Shown here one piece after another: positions 43,542 to 52,920 of a stretch of DNA of 64,000 nucleotides. This DNA is from Streptomyces filipinensis (GTDB taxonomy: Bacteria > Actinomycetota > Actinomycetes > Streptomycetales > Streptomycetaceae). Numbering within the stretch: the stretch's first letter is position 1; each line of letters starts with the position of its first letter. The stretch spans positions 62,001-126,000 of the forward strand of contig NZ_BMTD01000013.1 in NCBI RefSeq assembly GCF_014649495.1, given 5' to 3'. The notes beneath the pieces are model-generated. The model was not told where the DNA came from and ran no database searches. It worked only from the letters and a program-made list of their open reading frames with translations. Made by a program: the position numbers and the translations under genes.

Positions 43542-46500
43542 TCAGCGGCCAGGGGGGTCCTCGACGGCGGCGTCCGCCGGAACGACCTGCTCCGTCCAGA
43601 TGATCTTGCCGTTCGTGGTGTAGCGGGTACCCCACCGGTGGGCGAGCTGGGCCACGATCAGCAGGCCCCGCCCTCCCTCGTCGGTGGTCCGGGCATGGCG
43701 CAGGCGCGGCGAGGTGCTGCTGGCGTCGGAGACCTCGCAGATCAGGCCACGGTCCCTGATCAGGCGGAGACAGACCGGTCCGGTCGCATGACGGATGGCG
43801 TTGGTGACCAGTTCGCTGACGATGAGCTCCGTGGTGAACGTCAGATCGGGTACGCCCCACTCCGCCAGCTGCTGGGCGGCGAGTGAGCGGGCGCGCGCGA
43901 CGGCGGCCGGATCGCTGGGCAGGTCCCAGGAGACGACCCGGTCCCGGGCCAGGACACGGGTCCGGGCGAGGAGCAGGGCCGCGTCGTCGGAGGGCTGACC
44001 GGCCAGCAGACCATCGATCACTCCGCGGCCCGTCTCCTCCAGAGTCGGCCGGGGCGCGGCGAGGACATCGCCCAGTCGGGACAGCCCGACACCGATGTCC
44101 CTGTCGACGGATTCGATGAGGCCGTCGGTGTAGAGCGCGATGAGGCTGCCCTCGGCCAGCTCCAGTTCGACGGCCTGGAAAGGCAGGTACCCGAGGCCGA
44201 GTGGTGGTCCGGCAGGCATGTCCAGGACGTCGGCGCCGCCGGCCGGAGAGACGATCACCGGCGGGAGGTGACCGGCGCGGGCCAGCGTGCACCGCCCGCT
44301 GACCGGGTCGTAGACGGCGTACAGGCAGGTGGCGCCCAGGAACGCGGTGCCCGCGGCCTCGCCCTCGGTCGCCGGCGAAGCCTCGCTGCCGTCCGCCCCC
44401 ATGAGGCCGATGACCAGGTCGTCCAGATGGGCCAGCAGTTCGTCCGGGGAGAGATCCAGGTTGGCGAGGGTGCGTACCGCGGTGCGCAGGCGTCCCATCG
44501 TCGCCGCGGCGTTGAGGCCGTGCCCGGCCACGTCCCCGACCACCAGCGCGACCCGTGCCCCGGACAGCGGGATCACGTCGAACCAGTCGCCGCCCACACC
44601 GGTGGGGGCGTCCGCCGGGAGATACCAGGACGCCACCGCGAGCGCGGAACCTCCCGTCAGTTCCTGCGGCAGGAGATAGCGCTGCATGGAGCGGGCCGCG
44701 GTGCGCTCGCGGGTGAAACGGCGCGCGTTGTCGATGCACACCGCCGCGCGGGAGACGAGTTCCTCGGCGAGACGTACGTCGTCCTCCTCGAACGGGCCCC
44801 GCCGACCGGACCGGGCGAACGTCGCCGCACCCAGGGTGACACCGCGCGCTCGCACCGGGACCACCATGACCGAGCGGAAGTCGTAGTCACGGAAGGATGC
44901 GCCGAGCGACTCGTCCTCGGTCACCCACGGGCTGGCCGTGCGGTCCAGGGTCCGTTCGACGAGGGTCCTGCTTTCCATCAGGCAGCGGGTCACCGGCGAC
45001 GAGGCGGCACGGCGGACCGCCTCCCCCACGGCCAGGCTCCCCTCGGGACAGCCCTCGCGTACCGACTGCTGCCCCGCGCGCCGGATGACGGGCGACATCC
45101 CGACCGGCCCGGGTGCCGGTTCCTCGCCCCTCATGACCGAGTCCAGCAGGTCCACGGCGACGAAGTCGGCGACGGCCGGCACGGCGTCGTCGGCCAGTTC
45201 CTGGGCCGTCCGCGTCACGTCCAGGGTGCTGCCGATGCGGGTGGCGGCGTCGTTGAGAAGGGCCAGGCGCTCCTGGGCCCGCCGGCGTTCGGTGACGTCG
45301 ATGACCATGTACCAGACACCGACGTTCTGACCGTGGCGGTCCTTCATGACGAAGAACGACGAGGAGAACGCGCGGCCGGCGTCGGTGTCCATCTGGCTGG
45401 GGCTGGGGTATTCGTAGTCCATGACCGGAGCGCCGGTCTCCAGGACTCCGCGCATCTTCTCCTCGAAGGCCGCGGCCTCCGCGATCGGCAGCACTTCCGC
45501 CATCCGCCGGCCCAGCCGACGTTCCAGGGGGATGCGGCGGTCCAGTGACTCGTTCACCCAGACGTACCGCAGGTCCGTGTCGAGGACCGCGATGCCGACG
45601 GGGGCGTGGGTGAGGAAGGGGGTGAGCATCAGCTGGCTGACCCCGCCGCCCGGCATCCTCCAGAAGGCCCGTTTCGGGGGCCGGCCGACGAATCTGCCGA
45701 AGACCAGTGCGGCCACCGTGGCGGCCAGGACGCCCGGCACCATTTCGTAGATGCCCGACTCGAAGGGACCGAGCAGCGGATTGATCTTCTTCCACAGCAG
45801 CACCGTGAGCGCGCCCGACACGATCCCGGCCATGGCCCCCGCCCAGGTCATACGGGGCCAGTACAGCGAGAGCAGGACGACCGGCCCGAACGCGGATCCG
45901 AAGCCCGCCCAGGCGTAGGCGACGATGCCCAGCAGCCCCCCGCCCCTGAGCGCGATCACGAAGGCCACGGCGATCACGATGACGACGGCGGCGCGACCGA
46001 CCCAGACCAGGGTCCTGTCCGAGGCACGCCGGTGGAGGAACGCGTGGTAGAAGTCCTCCGTGAGGCTGACCGAGGACACGAGGAGCTGGCTGTCCGCGGT
46101 CGAGATGATCGCGGCCAGCACGGCGATCAGCATCACGCCGGCGCCCCAGGGGTTGAACAGGGTCCGGCTGAGACTGATGTACACCGTCTGCGGGTCGTTC
46201 AGTGACGTGCCGGCCCGGGCGATGCCCACCAGGCCGACGAGGGTGGCTCCGGCGAGCACGACGACGGCCCACCCGGTCTCGATGCGGCGCGCCGCGGGGA
46301 TGGCACTGGTGCTGCGGATGCCCATGAAGCGGGCCAGGATGTGGGGCTGACCGAAATACCCGAGCCCCCAGGCGAGCAGCGAGATGATCGCGACGGCGCC
46401 GAGGGAGCCGCCCGCGGACCACCGCCCGTCCGCGTAGTCGGCCTTGGCGCCCATGTCGAGCAGGCTGGGGGTCTTGCCGTCGAGGGCGTCGCGCAGCGCC

Positions 46501-47141
46501 CCGAAGCCACCGAGCGCCCCGATGCCGACGACGGGGAGCACGAGCAGGGCGAGGAACATCAGCGTGGCCTGCAGGACGTGTGTCAGGCTCACGGCGAGGA
46601 AGCCGCCCAGGCACGAGTAGACGACGATCACCAGGGCGGTCAGGGTCACTCCGAGCCCGAACCCGACACCGAAGATGTGCCCGAACAGCAGGCCACCGGC
46701 TACCAGCCCACTGGCGACGTAGACGGTGAAGAACACGAGGGTGACCGCCGCCGAGACCATCCGGAGCGTCCGGGTGCGGTCCTCGAACCTTTCCTCCAGA
46801 TAGGCCGAGAGGCTGACGGCGTTCCCGGCGCGCTCGGTGTAGGTGCGCAGCCTCGGCGCGACGAACAGCCAGTTGAGGTACGTACCGACCACCAGACCGG
46901 CCGCGATCCAGCTGGCACCGACACCGGCCGCGTACACCGCGCCGGGAAAGGCGAGGAACAGCCAGCCGGACATGTCGCTGGCCCCCGCGGACAGGGCTGC
47001 GACGAACGCGCTGAGCCTGCGGCCGCCCAGGGCGAAGTCGGCGAAGGTGTGAGTGCGGCTGTAGGCCCAGATACCCGTTGCGATCATGATGGCCACATAC
47101 ACAAGGAAGGTGGCCATGATCGGCGCACTCAAGTCGATCAT
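43542..47141 (-). CDS. Na+/proline symporter (PutP-like) fused to PAS, GAF, PP2C phosphatase and HATPase
   Basis: 1199 residues. Residues 1-490 are a full sodium:solute symporter with about 13 helices and PutP landmarks: SAGASDMSGWLF (51-62), LRTYTE, GYFGQPHILARFM (261-273), and ISTADSQLLVSS with the Ser-Thr Na+ pair (347-348). A PAS domain follows (512-620, VIDVTERR), then GAF (635-805). The PP2C has GGDWFDVIPLSG (850), GDVAGHGLNAA (869), AGHLPP and YTDGLIE (1004). The RsbW-like HATPase has ELVTNAIRHA (1110) and DEGGRGLLIV (1154). GAGG lies 6 bases before the ATG at 47141. Transport and partner-switching control are in one chain. Confidence 0.92.
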   Translation of the reverse strand: MIDLSAPIMATFLVYVAIMIATGIWAYSRTHTFADFALGGRRLSAFVAALSAGASDMSGWLFLAFPGAVYAAGVGASWIAAGLVVGTYLNWLFVAPRLRTYTERAGNAVSLSAYLEERFEDRTRTLRMVSAAVTLVFFTVYVASGLVAGGLLFGHIFGVGFGLGVTLTALVIVVYSCLGGFLAVSLTHVLQATLMFLALLVLPVVGIGALGGFGALRDALDGKTPSLLDMGAKADYADGRWSAGGSLGAVAIISLLAWGLGYFGQPHILARFMGIRSTSAIPAARRIETGWAVVVLAGATLVGLVGIARAGTSLNDPQTVYISLSRTLFNPWGAGVMLIAVLAAIISTADSQLLVSSVSLTEDFYHAFLHRRASDRTLVWVGRAAVVIVIAVAFVIALRGGGLLGIVAYAWAGFGSAFGPVVLLSLYWPRMTWAGAMAGIVSGALTVLLWKKINPLLGPFESGIYEMVPGVLAATVAALVFGRFVGRPPKRAFWRMPGGGVSQLMLTPFLTHAPVGIAVLDTDLRYVWVNESLDRRIPLERRLGRRMAEVLPIAEAAAFEEKMRGVLETGAPVMDYEYPSPSQMDTDAGRAFSSSFFVMKDRHGQNVGVWYMVIDVTERRRAQERLALLNDAATRIGSTLDVTRTAQELADDAVPAVADFVAVDLLDSVMRGEEPAPGPVGMSPVIRRAGQQSVREGCPEGSLAVGEAVRRAASSPVTRCLMESRTLVERTLDRTASPWVTEDESLGASFRDYDFRSVMVVPVRARGVTLGAATFARSGRRGPFEEDDVRLAEELVSRAAVCIDNARRFTRERTAARSMQRYLLPQELTGGSALAVASWYLPADAPTGVGGDWFDVIPLSGARVALVVGDVAGHGLNAAATMGRLRTAVRTLANLDLSPDELLAHLDDLVIGLMGADGSEASPATEGEAAGTAFLGATCLYAVYDPVSGRCTLARAGHLPPVIVSPAGGADVLDMPAGPPLGLGYLPFQAVELELAEGSLIALYTDGLIESVDRDIGVGLSRLGDVLAAPRPTLEETGRGVIDGLLAGQPSDDAALLLARTRVLARDRVVSWDLPSDPAAVARARSLAAQQLAEWGVPDLTFTTELIVSELVTNAIRHATGPVCLRLIRDRGLICEVSDASSTSPRLRHARTTDEGGRGLLIVAQLAHRWGTRYTTNGKIIWTEQVVPADAAVEDPPGR

Positions 47142-47327
47142 GTTGTCCTCGCCCGTGGTTCCCGAGCATGGGCGCGACCGTCGCATGCCGACAGTCGTGA
47201 TCCTTCATTCACAAATGTACCGATTGCGGCAACCGCCGGTCGGCAGCGTCGGTCGTACCGGTGCCGACAGCGCCGGCACGAACACCGAAAGCCGGGTCCA
47301 CCCCCGGGGCGCGACGCGTTCAGGCGC

Positions 47328-48446
47328 CTACTCGGAGCCCTCTTGAGTCACGGGACGGCTGCAGCGGACGGCGACGGCCGCGATGTCGTCGTCGAGTCGT
47401 CCGCCGCTGTAGTGGAGCAGGTCCTGGTGAAGCCGGTCCAGCAGCTCACGGGGGGCCGCCGGGCCGAGCCGCCGCATCCACTCCGGCAGCGGGAAGAACG
47501 TGCCGGTGCGGTCCCGGGTCTCCGTTACGCCGTCGGTGTAGAGCAGTATCTGGTCACCCGAGGTGAAGGCGATGGTGTCGACGTTGTAGTCGTCCCCGAG
47601 AAGCGTCGCGAGGTTGAGGGGCGGCGAGGGGACGGTGGGCTCCAGGACGCAGACCTCTCCGCTCCGCATCAGCAGGGGCGGAGGGTGCCCGCAGTTGAGA
47701 ATTTTGGCATGTCCACTCCCGTACGGGATCTCGGCGATCAGAGCGGTGGCGAAGTGCTCGGGTTGGTCCGGGTCGAGGATCGCGAGGCTGTAGCGCCCCA
47801 TGCTCGTCTCCAGGCGATGGATGATGCCCCTCAGGTCGGGCTGGTCGTACGCGTTCTCCCTGAAGCAGTTGATCACCGCCGAGGCGGCCCCCACCGCCGG
47901 CAGTCCCTTGCCGCGCACGTCACCGATGAGCAGCCGAACCCCGTACGGCGTGTCGGCCACCTCGTAGAAGTCACCTCCGATCCGGGCCTGCTCCTGGGCC
48001 GCCAGGTACAGCGACTCGATGTCGACGTCCTGGACCCGGCGCGGCAGCGGACGCAGCAGCACCTGCTGCGCCGCGTCGGCGACGAGCCGGACCTGGAAGA
48101 GTGTCTCCTCCCGCTGGATGCGGAGATGGCTCGTATAGGCGGCCGCCAGAGTGACCGCGACGATCGCGGCCGCCGTGTAGGGCGTCCCCAGGTCGGTGTA
48201 GACGAGGCTGAGCCCGATCATGACCAGCAGGCAGAACGCCCCCAGCAGGATCGTCGGGAGCACGGGCCACATCGCGGCGGCGAGGGCGGGCGCGGCGGGC
48301 AGGAGGCGGCTGAAGGCGATCTCCCTGGGGGTGGCGAAGGCCAGGCCGGTGATCAGGACGGTGAGAAGCACGGGGGACAGCAGTACGGTCTCGCGTCGGC
48401 CACCGGGGGGAGGGCGGTGGCGCCGAGGCCGTCCAATCCTGATCAC
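47328..48446 (-). CDS. Membrane-bound SpoIIE/RsbU-type PP2C phosphatase
   Basis: 372 residues. Three or four membrane helices lie in residues 20-105, then a helical linker (QREETLFQVRLVADAAQQVL). The PP2C domain has IGGDFYEVADTP, IGDVRGKGLPAVGAAS, NCGHPPPLLM, LLYTDGVTETRDRTG and LDDDIAAVAV. It has the same architecture as 19496-20683, and the two share the VLL/RPLP linker region. The GTG start (48446) has no ribosome-binding site; an AT-rich TAAGATAAAT stretch 7-17 bases upstream could be a -10 of a leaderless transcript. Divergent from the LAL regulator. Confidence 0.88.
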   Translation of the reverse strand: MIRIGRPRRHRPPPGGRRETVLLSPVLLTVLITGLAFATPREIAFSRLLPAAPALAAAMWPVLPTILLGAFCLLVMIGLSLVYTDLGTPYTAAAIVAVTLAAAYTSHLRIQREETLFQVRLVADAAQQVLLRPLPRRVQDVDIESLYLAAQEQARIGGDFYEVADTPYGVRLLIGDVRGKGLPAVGAASAVINCFRENAYDQPDLRGIIHRLETSMGRYSLAILDPDQPEHFATALIAEIPYGSGHAKILNCGHPPPLLMRSGEVCVLEPTVPSPPLNLATLLGDDYNVDTIAFTSGDQILLYTDGVTETRDRTGTFFPLPEWMRRLGPAAPRELLDRLHQDLLHYSGGRLDDDIAAVAVRCSRPVTQEGSE

Positions 48447-48706
48447 GAATTTATCTTATCGGGGCATAACGGTCCTCGTTCCGTGAGAGCGTCTGCACGA
48501 CCCGCGGGACCGCCCACCAGCGGTTCCCCCGGGGCGGCGGCAGCGGGCCGCCAGGGGGAAGGTGGACGGGCCAGGCCGGTACGGCGCTCCTCACCCACGT
48601 GGCCGCCGATCACGGACCCGTCGAATCCGAGCGAGCCCGAGCGGCACCGCCCCCGGCGCTTCCCGGCTTGGCCCACTGTCACAGGAAGCCATTAATCTGC
48701 CGTTTC

Positions 48707-51442
48707 ATGACCGATGACTTGCGGGGTCCCATACCGCCCCCCGCCCGCCGAGGGTCCGGCGGCGCACGTCCGTTGACCGGGCGTGAGACCGAGGTCGGGG
48801 AGCTGGTGGCAGCCCTGACCGGCCTTGAGAAGGGGCCGGGGCGGACCGTGGCGCTGGTCGGGGACCCGGGCATCGGCAAGAGTGCTCTCATGTGGGCGGT
48901 CGCGGCCGAGGCACGAGCCGCTGGGATACCGGTCCGCGCGGCCCGGGGACGATCCGCCACCGCTTCCTTGCAGGACGGCGCTCCGGCCCCGCAGGATCTC
49001 CGTGAGGTGGTCGCGCGTGCGGCCGAGGGCGGCCCGCTGCTCGCCGTGGTGGATGACGTCCACCTCCTCGCGCCCGGCCAACTGCCGTACATCGAGCAAC
49101 TGCTCCAGGCGACCGCCGGCGGTCAGGTGCTGTGCCTCGTGGCATACCGGCAGCGCCAGCTCTCCGCCATGGCAGCGGAAACGGCCTCGCGGGCGGCGTC
49201 CGACGGTCTGCTGGAGGTGTGGGACCTCGGGCCGCTCTCCCCAGAGCAGGCCGCGGAGCTGCTCGGGGATCATCCGAGCGCGGACGAGATCTGCCGCGAG
49301 GCCATGGGCAATCCGCAGTATCTGAAGATCCTCGGCGCGCACGGCCTAACCGGTGCCGAGGCCGTGACGGCGGTCCTCGGGGAGCTGGCCGGTCTCGATC
49401 CCGGGGCCCTCGCCCTGCTCCAGGCCGCGGCGGTCCTCGGCGAACCGTTCCACCCGGAGCTGCTGGCCGCCGTCGCCGGGCAGGACACGGCCGCCACCCT
49501 GCGCGTACTGGACACCCTCACCCGTCTCGACCTGGTCCGGTCCGCCGAGCCCGCCCCGCACCTCGCGGTGCGCCACCGAGCGGTGAGCGAGGTCGTCTAC
49601 GAACGGCTCGCACCCAGCCGGCGCACCGACCTGCACCGCCGGGCCGACGCCGCGCTGGCCGAGCAGGCCGCCCCCGTCTCCAGGCGGGTCCGTCATGTCG
49701 CCGGCGCCGCCGATCCGAACCGTCCGGAGCACGTGACCATCCTGATCGCCGCCGCTCGCAGCATTCTGTACAGCTCGCCGGCGGTCGCGAGCGGCTACCT
49801 GAAGGCCGCATCGCCGCTGCTGCGCGAGGGCGAGGAGCACTGGCACGAGGCCCAGGTCCTCCTCGCCCGCGCCCGCCTGCTGACCGGAGACGCGGCCGAG
49901 GGCAGGGAGTTGCTCGACGCCCTGCGGTCGGCCCTGCCGGGCCGCCCCGGCGAGGTGACCGCGCTCGTCGACTCCAGCCGGATCGAACGGCGCCTCGGCC
50001 GGTACACCGAGGCAGGTGCCCTGGCACGCTCAGGTCTCGCGGTGCTGGCCGACCAGGACGCGGCGATCGCGGCCGCCCTGCACGCCGAACTGGCCGACCA
50101 CGCCTACGACGTCCAGGAGTACGAGACCTGCCGCGAGCACGCCGACACAGCCGCAGCGATCGCCCACCGGTACCGCGACCACGTCGGTGAGGCGCGGGCC
50201 CTGGCACAGGCTGCGCTCGGCTACCTGTTCACAGGTGACGTCACCACGGCGCAGGCACGGGCGGCCGCCGCGGCCGAGCTCATCGACTCCTCCTCCGACA
50301 CCTCTTTGCTCACCCACCTGGACGCCTCGGTGCAGGTGGGGATGACCGAAGGGATGCTGGGACGGCTGCTGGACGCCGACCGGCACCTGACGCGCGCCGC
50401 GGTACTGTCCCGGCGGACCCGGCAGACGTACATCGAGCCGCAGATTCTCACGGTGCTCGCCAACGCGCGGCTGCGTTGCGGAAACCTCGACGGCGCGCTG
50501 GCCACCCTTGCCCAGATCACCCTCCGTGGCGACCGGGTCGTCAGTCCGGCGGAGGAGGCCGTCAGCGCCATGGTGCGGGCCGAGATCCTCTTCTGGCGGG
50601 ACGGGGCGGGGGATCTGGAGGAGGCGGAGGCGTCGGCCGCACGCGCCCTGGCCGTCTGCGGCGACACGCCGACCGCGTGGGCGGTCGCCGTCCGCTGCTT
50701 CCACGCCGAGCTCGTCCTGCGTACCGGGGATCCCGCGCGGGCCCGGTGGCTTCTGACGGAGGCCGCGGGCGGCGCCGAGTTGTCCAGGCTCACCTCCTGG
50801 CGCCAGCCACGCTGGTGCGACACGCTGGCACAGGCGTCGCTCGCCATGGGTGACCCGGGATCGGTGGAGCAGTGGGCCCGGCTGGCCGAGAGATGCGTCG
50901 GACGACTCCCCTCCCCCGGCCGCAACGGCTTCGCTCTGCGCGCCCGCATGCGCGCCCACGCCGCGCGCGGGGAAACCGAGGCGGCTCTGGAGAAGGCGGT
51001 GGAGGCGTTCTCCGACTTCTCCCTCAGCGGTGAACGCATCGAGGCCTGCGCGACCCTCCTCGCGGCGGCCGAGCTCTCCCTGCACACCGGACGGACGCAG
51101 GGGGTGGCCGACTGGCTCGCCGGTGCCGCGGTCCTCGCCGACCAGTGCGGCTCCGCCCGCCTGATCGGTGACGTGAGCCGTCTGCGGTCCCGGCTGGCCG
51201 ACCGCACGGGGGTGACCGACGCACTGCCCGCGCTGACCGCGCGCGAACGTGAGATCGCCGACCTCGCCAGCACCGGCATGACCAACGCCGGCATCGCCAC
51301 CACACTGTTCCTCAGTGTCCGGACCGTGGAGACCCACCTGAGACAGGTCTATCGCAAGCTCGGTGTCTCCAATCGCGCCGCCCTCACCCGCAGAATGCTG
51401 GACGACACCGCCTCCCGGGCGCGACAGGCGGGTGCCGGCTGA
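48707..51442 (+). CDS. LuxR-type large ATP-binding regulator (LAL family)
   Basis: 911 residues. Walker A VALVGDPGIGKSALMWAV (near 45-60) and Walker B LLAVVDDVHLL (near 110) form an STAND-like ATPase. The middle is TPR-like helical repeats. The LuxR HTH ends the chain (LTAREREIADLASTGMTNAG; SVRTVETHLRQVYRKLGVSN). LAL proteins usually activate secondary metabolism or sugar utilisation. No biosynthetic cluster is in the window, so its target is not clear; the divergent phosphatase gene is one candidate. No ribosome-binding site is found near the ATG at 48707, so a leaderless transcript is possible. Confidence 0.92.
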   Translation: MTDDLRGPIPPPARRGSGGARPLTGRETEVGELVAALTGLEKGPGRTVALVGDPGIGKSALMWAVAAEARAAGIPVRAARGRSATASLQDGAPAPQDLREVVARAAEGGPLLAVVDDVHLLAPGQLPYIEQLLQATAGGQVLCLVAYRQRQLSAMAAETASRAASDGLLEVWDLGPLSPEQAAELLGDHPSADEICREAMGNPQYLKILGAHGLTGAEAVTAVLGELAGLDPGALALLQAAAVLGEPFHPELLAAVAGQDTAATLRVLDTLTRLDLVRSAEPAPHLAVRHRAVSEVVYERLAPSRRTDLHRRADAALAEQAAPVSRRVRHVAGAADPNRPEHVTILIAAARSILYSSPAVASGYLKAASPLLREGEEHWHEAQVLLARARLLTGDAAEGRELLDALRSALPGRPGEVTALVDSSRIERRLGRYTEAGALARSGLAVLADQDAAIAAALHAELADHAYDVQEYETCREHADTAAAIAHRYRDHVGEARALAQAALGYLFTGDVTTAQARAAAAAELIDSSSDTSLLTHLDASVQVGMTEGMLGRLLDADRHLTRAAVLSRRTRQTYIEPQILTVLANARLRCGNLDGALATLAQITLRGDRVVSPAEEAVSAMVRAEILFWRDGAGDLEEAEASAARALAVCGDTPTAWAVAVRCFHAELVLRTGDPARARWLLTEAAGGAELSRLTSWRQPRWCDTLAQASLAMGDPGSVEQWARLAERCVGRLPSPGRNGFALRARMRAHAARGETEAALEKAVEAFSDFSLSGERIEACATLLAAAELSLHTGRTQGVADWLAGAAVLADQCGSARLIGDVSRLRSRLADRTGVTDALPALTAREREIADLASTGMTNAGIATTLFLSVRTVETHLRQVYRKLGVSNRAALTRRMLDDTASRARQAGAG

Positions 51443-51460
51443 GGTGAGCGGCATGGTGTT

Positions 51461-52627
51461 CTACCCGGCGATCGAGAGCCTGAAGACTCCGGAGTCGTGT
51501 CCCACGATCGCTCCGGAGCCGGTAGCGGCCAGGCAGGTGACCGCCCTGCCCAGGGATAGATGCTGCACCAAGCCGGTCTCCGGCTCCCACACGCGCAGGC
51601 TCCGCCCCTGCTTGCTGCCGGTGAGCAGGACAGTGCGCCGGCCATGGAGCCTGGTGGCGGTCATGGCCGTCAGCGGGCTGCCGGGGCTGTCCGCGGGCAG
51701 GCCGTCGCCGACGGGGCAACCGGTTGCGGGGTCCCACAGCATGATCACGCCGTTGCGGTCTCCGGTGGCCAGCAGCGTACGGTCGTGCAGGGGCACAGCC
51801 GCTACGAGTGCCACACGGTGACCATGGTCGTCGAGTGCCCGGTTGCTCAGCGGTACGGCCGCGCCCGGTGCCTGGGGATCCTCGACGGCCGGATCCCACA
51901 GGTGGACGTCGCCCTGCGTGTCCGAGGCAGCGATCAACGTATGCCCGGCGGATATCTGGATGGCGGCGATCGATCCGATCGGACGGCCCTGGGAGTGGAG
52001 ACGCGCGACCGGCTCACCCGTCGACGGGTCCCGCAACCGGACCGCGCCTCGGGGAGTAGCGGTGACGAGCAGGGTCCGGCCGTCCGGTACGGCCGCGGCA
52101 CACATCCCGCTGACCGCGCCGAGCCAGTTGCCGACCGGTGCACGGACCGGCTCCCCGGTGGCCGGGTCCCACAGGGCGATCGTCCCGGTGTCGTCCCCGC
52201 TGGCCACGAGGACGCGGCCCTCGGGCAGCGGCAGAGCCGTCAGCGACCTGACACGGTCGGCATGTCCGGGTGGCGAGCCAGGGCGGAGTCGGCCGTCGGC
52301 CACGCCCCACAGCCACACCACGCCCCTGTCGCCGGCTCCGGCCACAAGCGCCGGCCGGCCGGGGCGGGAGACGACCGCCAGCGCGTTGACGCCCCCGTGC
52401 AAGCTGGGCGCGGAATCGGAGAACACGGCCAGCCGGCCCCAGGGCGTGCCGTCGGCCCCGAGGAGAACGCGCCCGTCCTGCAAGGGCTCCCACCCCTCCC
52501 CCAGCACCCCTTCCGGCAAGGCCGCTGCCACCTCGCCGAGGTGCGGCAGCGCTGCGCGGGCTCCGTGGTGGACGGGCTCCTGGTGCCTCAGGCGACGGCG
52601 GCTGTGCGAGGGCAGGTTGGGAATCAT
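51461..52627 (-). CDS. WD40-repeat-like beta-propeller protein
   Basis: 388 residues, soluble. At least five repeats of the WD40 type (GDRGVVWLWGVADGRLRPGS; GDDTGTIALWDPATGEPV; SDTQGDVHLWDPAVEDP; GDRNGVIMLWDPATGCPV; GSKQGRSLRVWEPETGL), making a seven-bladed propeller likely. Such proteins act as scaffolds and are often with kinases or caspases; none is adjacent. GGAGAG is 10 bases before the ATG at 52627. It converges on the LAL gene with 18 bases between stops. Confidence 0.85.
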   Translation of the reverse strand: MIPNLPSHSRRRLRHQEPVHHGARAALPHLGEVAAALPEGVLGEGWEPLQDGRVLLGADGTPWGRLAVFSDSAPSLHGGVNALAVVSRPGRPALVAGAGDRGVVWLWGVADGRLRPGSPPGHADRVRSLTALPLPEGRVLVASGDDTGTIALWDPATGEPVRAPVGNWLGAVSGMCAAAVPDGRTLLVTATPRGAVRLRDPSTGEPVARLHSQGRPIGSIAAIQISAGHTLIAASDTQGDVHLWDPAVEDPQAPGAAVPLSNRALDDHGHRVALVAAVPLHDRTLLATGDRNGVIMLWDPATGCPVGDGLPADSPGSPLTAMTATRLHGRRTVLLTGSKQGRSLRVWEPETGLVQHLSLGRAVTCLAATGSGAIVGHDSGVFRLSIAG

Positions 52628-52683
52628 GGAACGATAACTCTCCGTCAACTCTGACGAGCTGGGGTACGGGTCGGCCGGAGTCG

Positions 52684-52920
52684 TCAGCGGGCGCTCCCGA
52701 GGTCGCGGTCGGCGTCGCTGCCCTGGAGCAACAAGGTGGTTTCCTCGATGCGGTGGAAACGGCCGTCGGGGGTGAGGCCGGCGAAGAGGTAGACCTCCAT
52801 GGTGACGGTCGTGCCGTCGGTCCTGGTGAGGAAGCAGGTGTGCCGGTCGGCGTACTTGCTGCCGTCGTACAGCTCCTCGTGCACTTCGACGTGTCCGGGC
52901 GGCGTGCCGGCGGTTCGGCG
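52684..52920 (-). pseudogene. C-terminal half of a SnoaL-like (NTF2-fold) protein
   Basis: The minus-strand frame reads HEELYDGSKYADRHTCFLTR, DGTTVTMEVYLFAGLTPDG and FHRIEETTLLLQG. This is the C-terminal beta-sheet half of SnoaL/NTF2-like proteins. The first 60-70 residues of the fold are missing because the frame meets the stop of the preceding gene (52921). There is no ribosome-binding site for the first GTG (52884). A truncated remnant seems likely. Confidence 0.6.

Noticed and set aside
44887..47208. A 773-residue minus-strand frame offset from the symporter fusion
   Set aside because: Arg/Pro-rich shifted frame without the hydrophobic pattern of the symporter; clearly a by-product of high GC.
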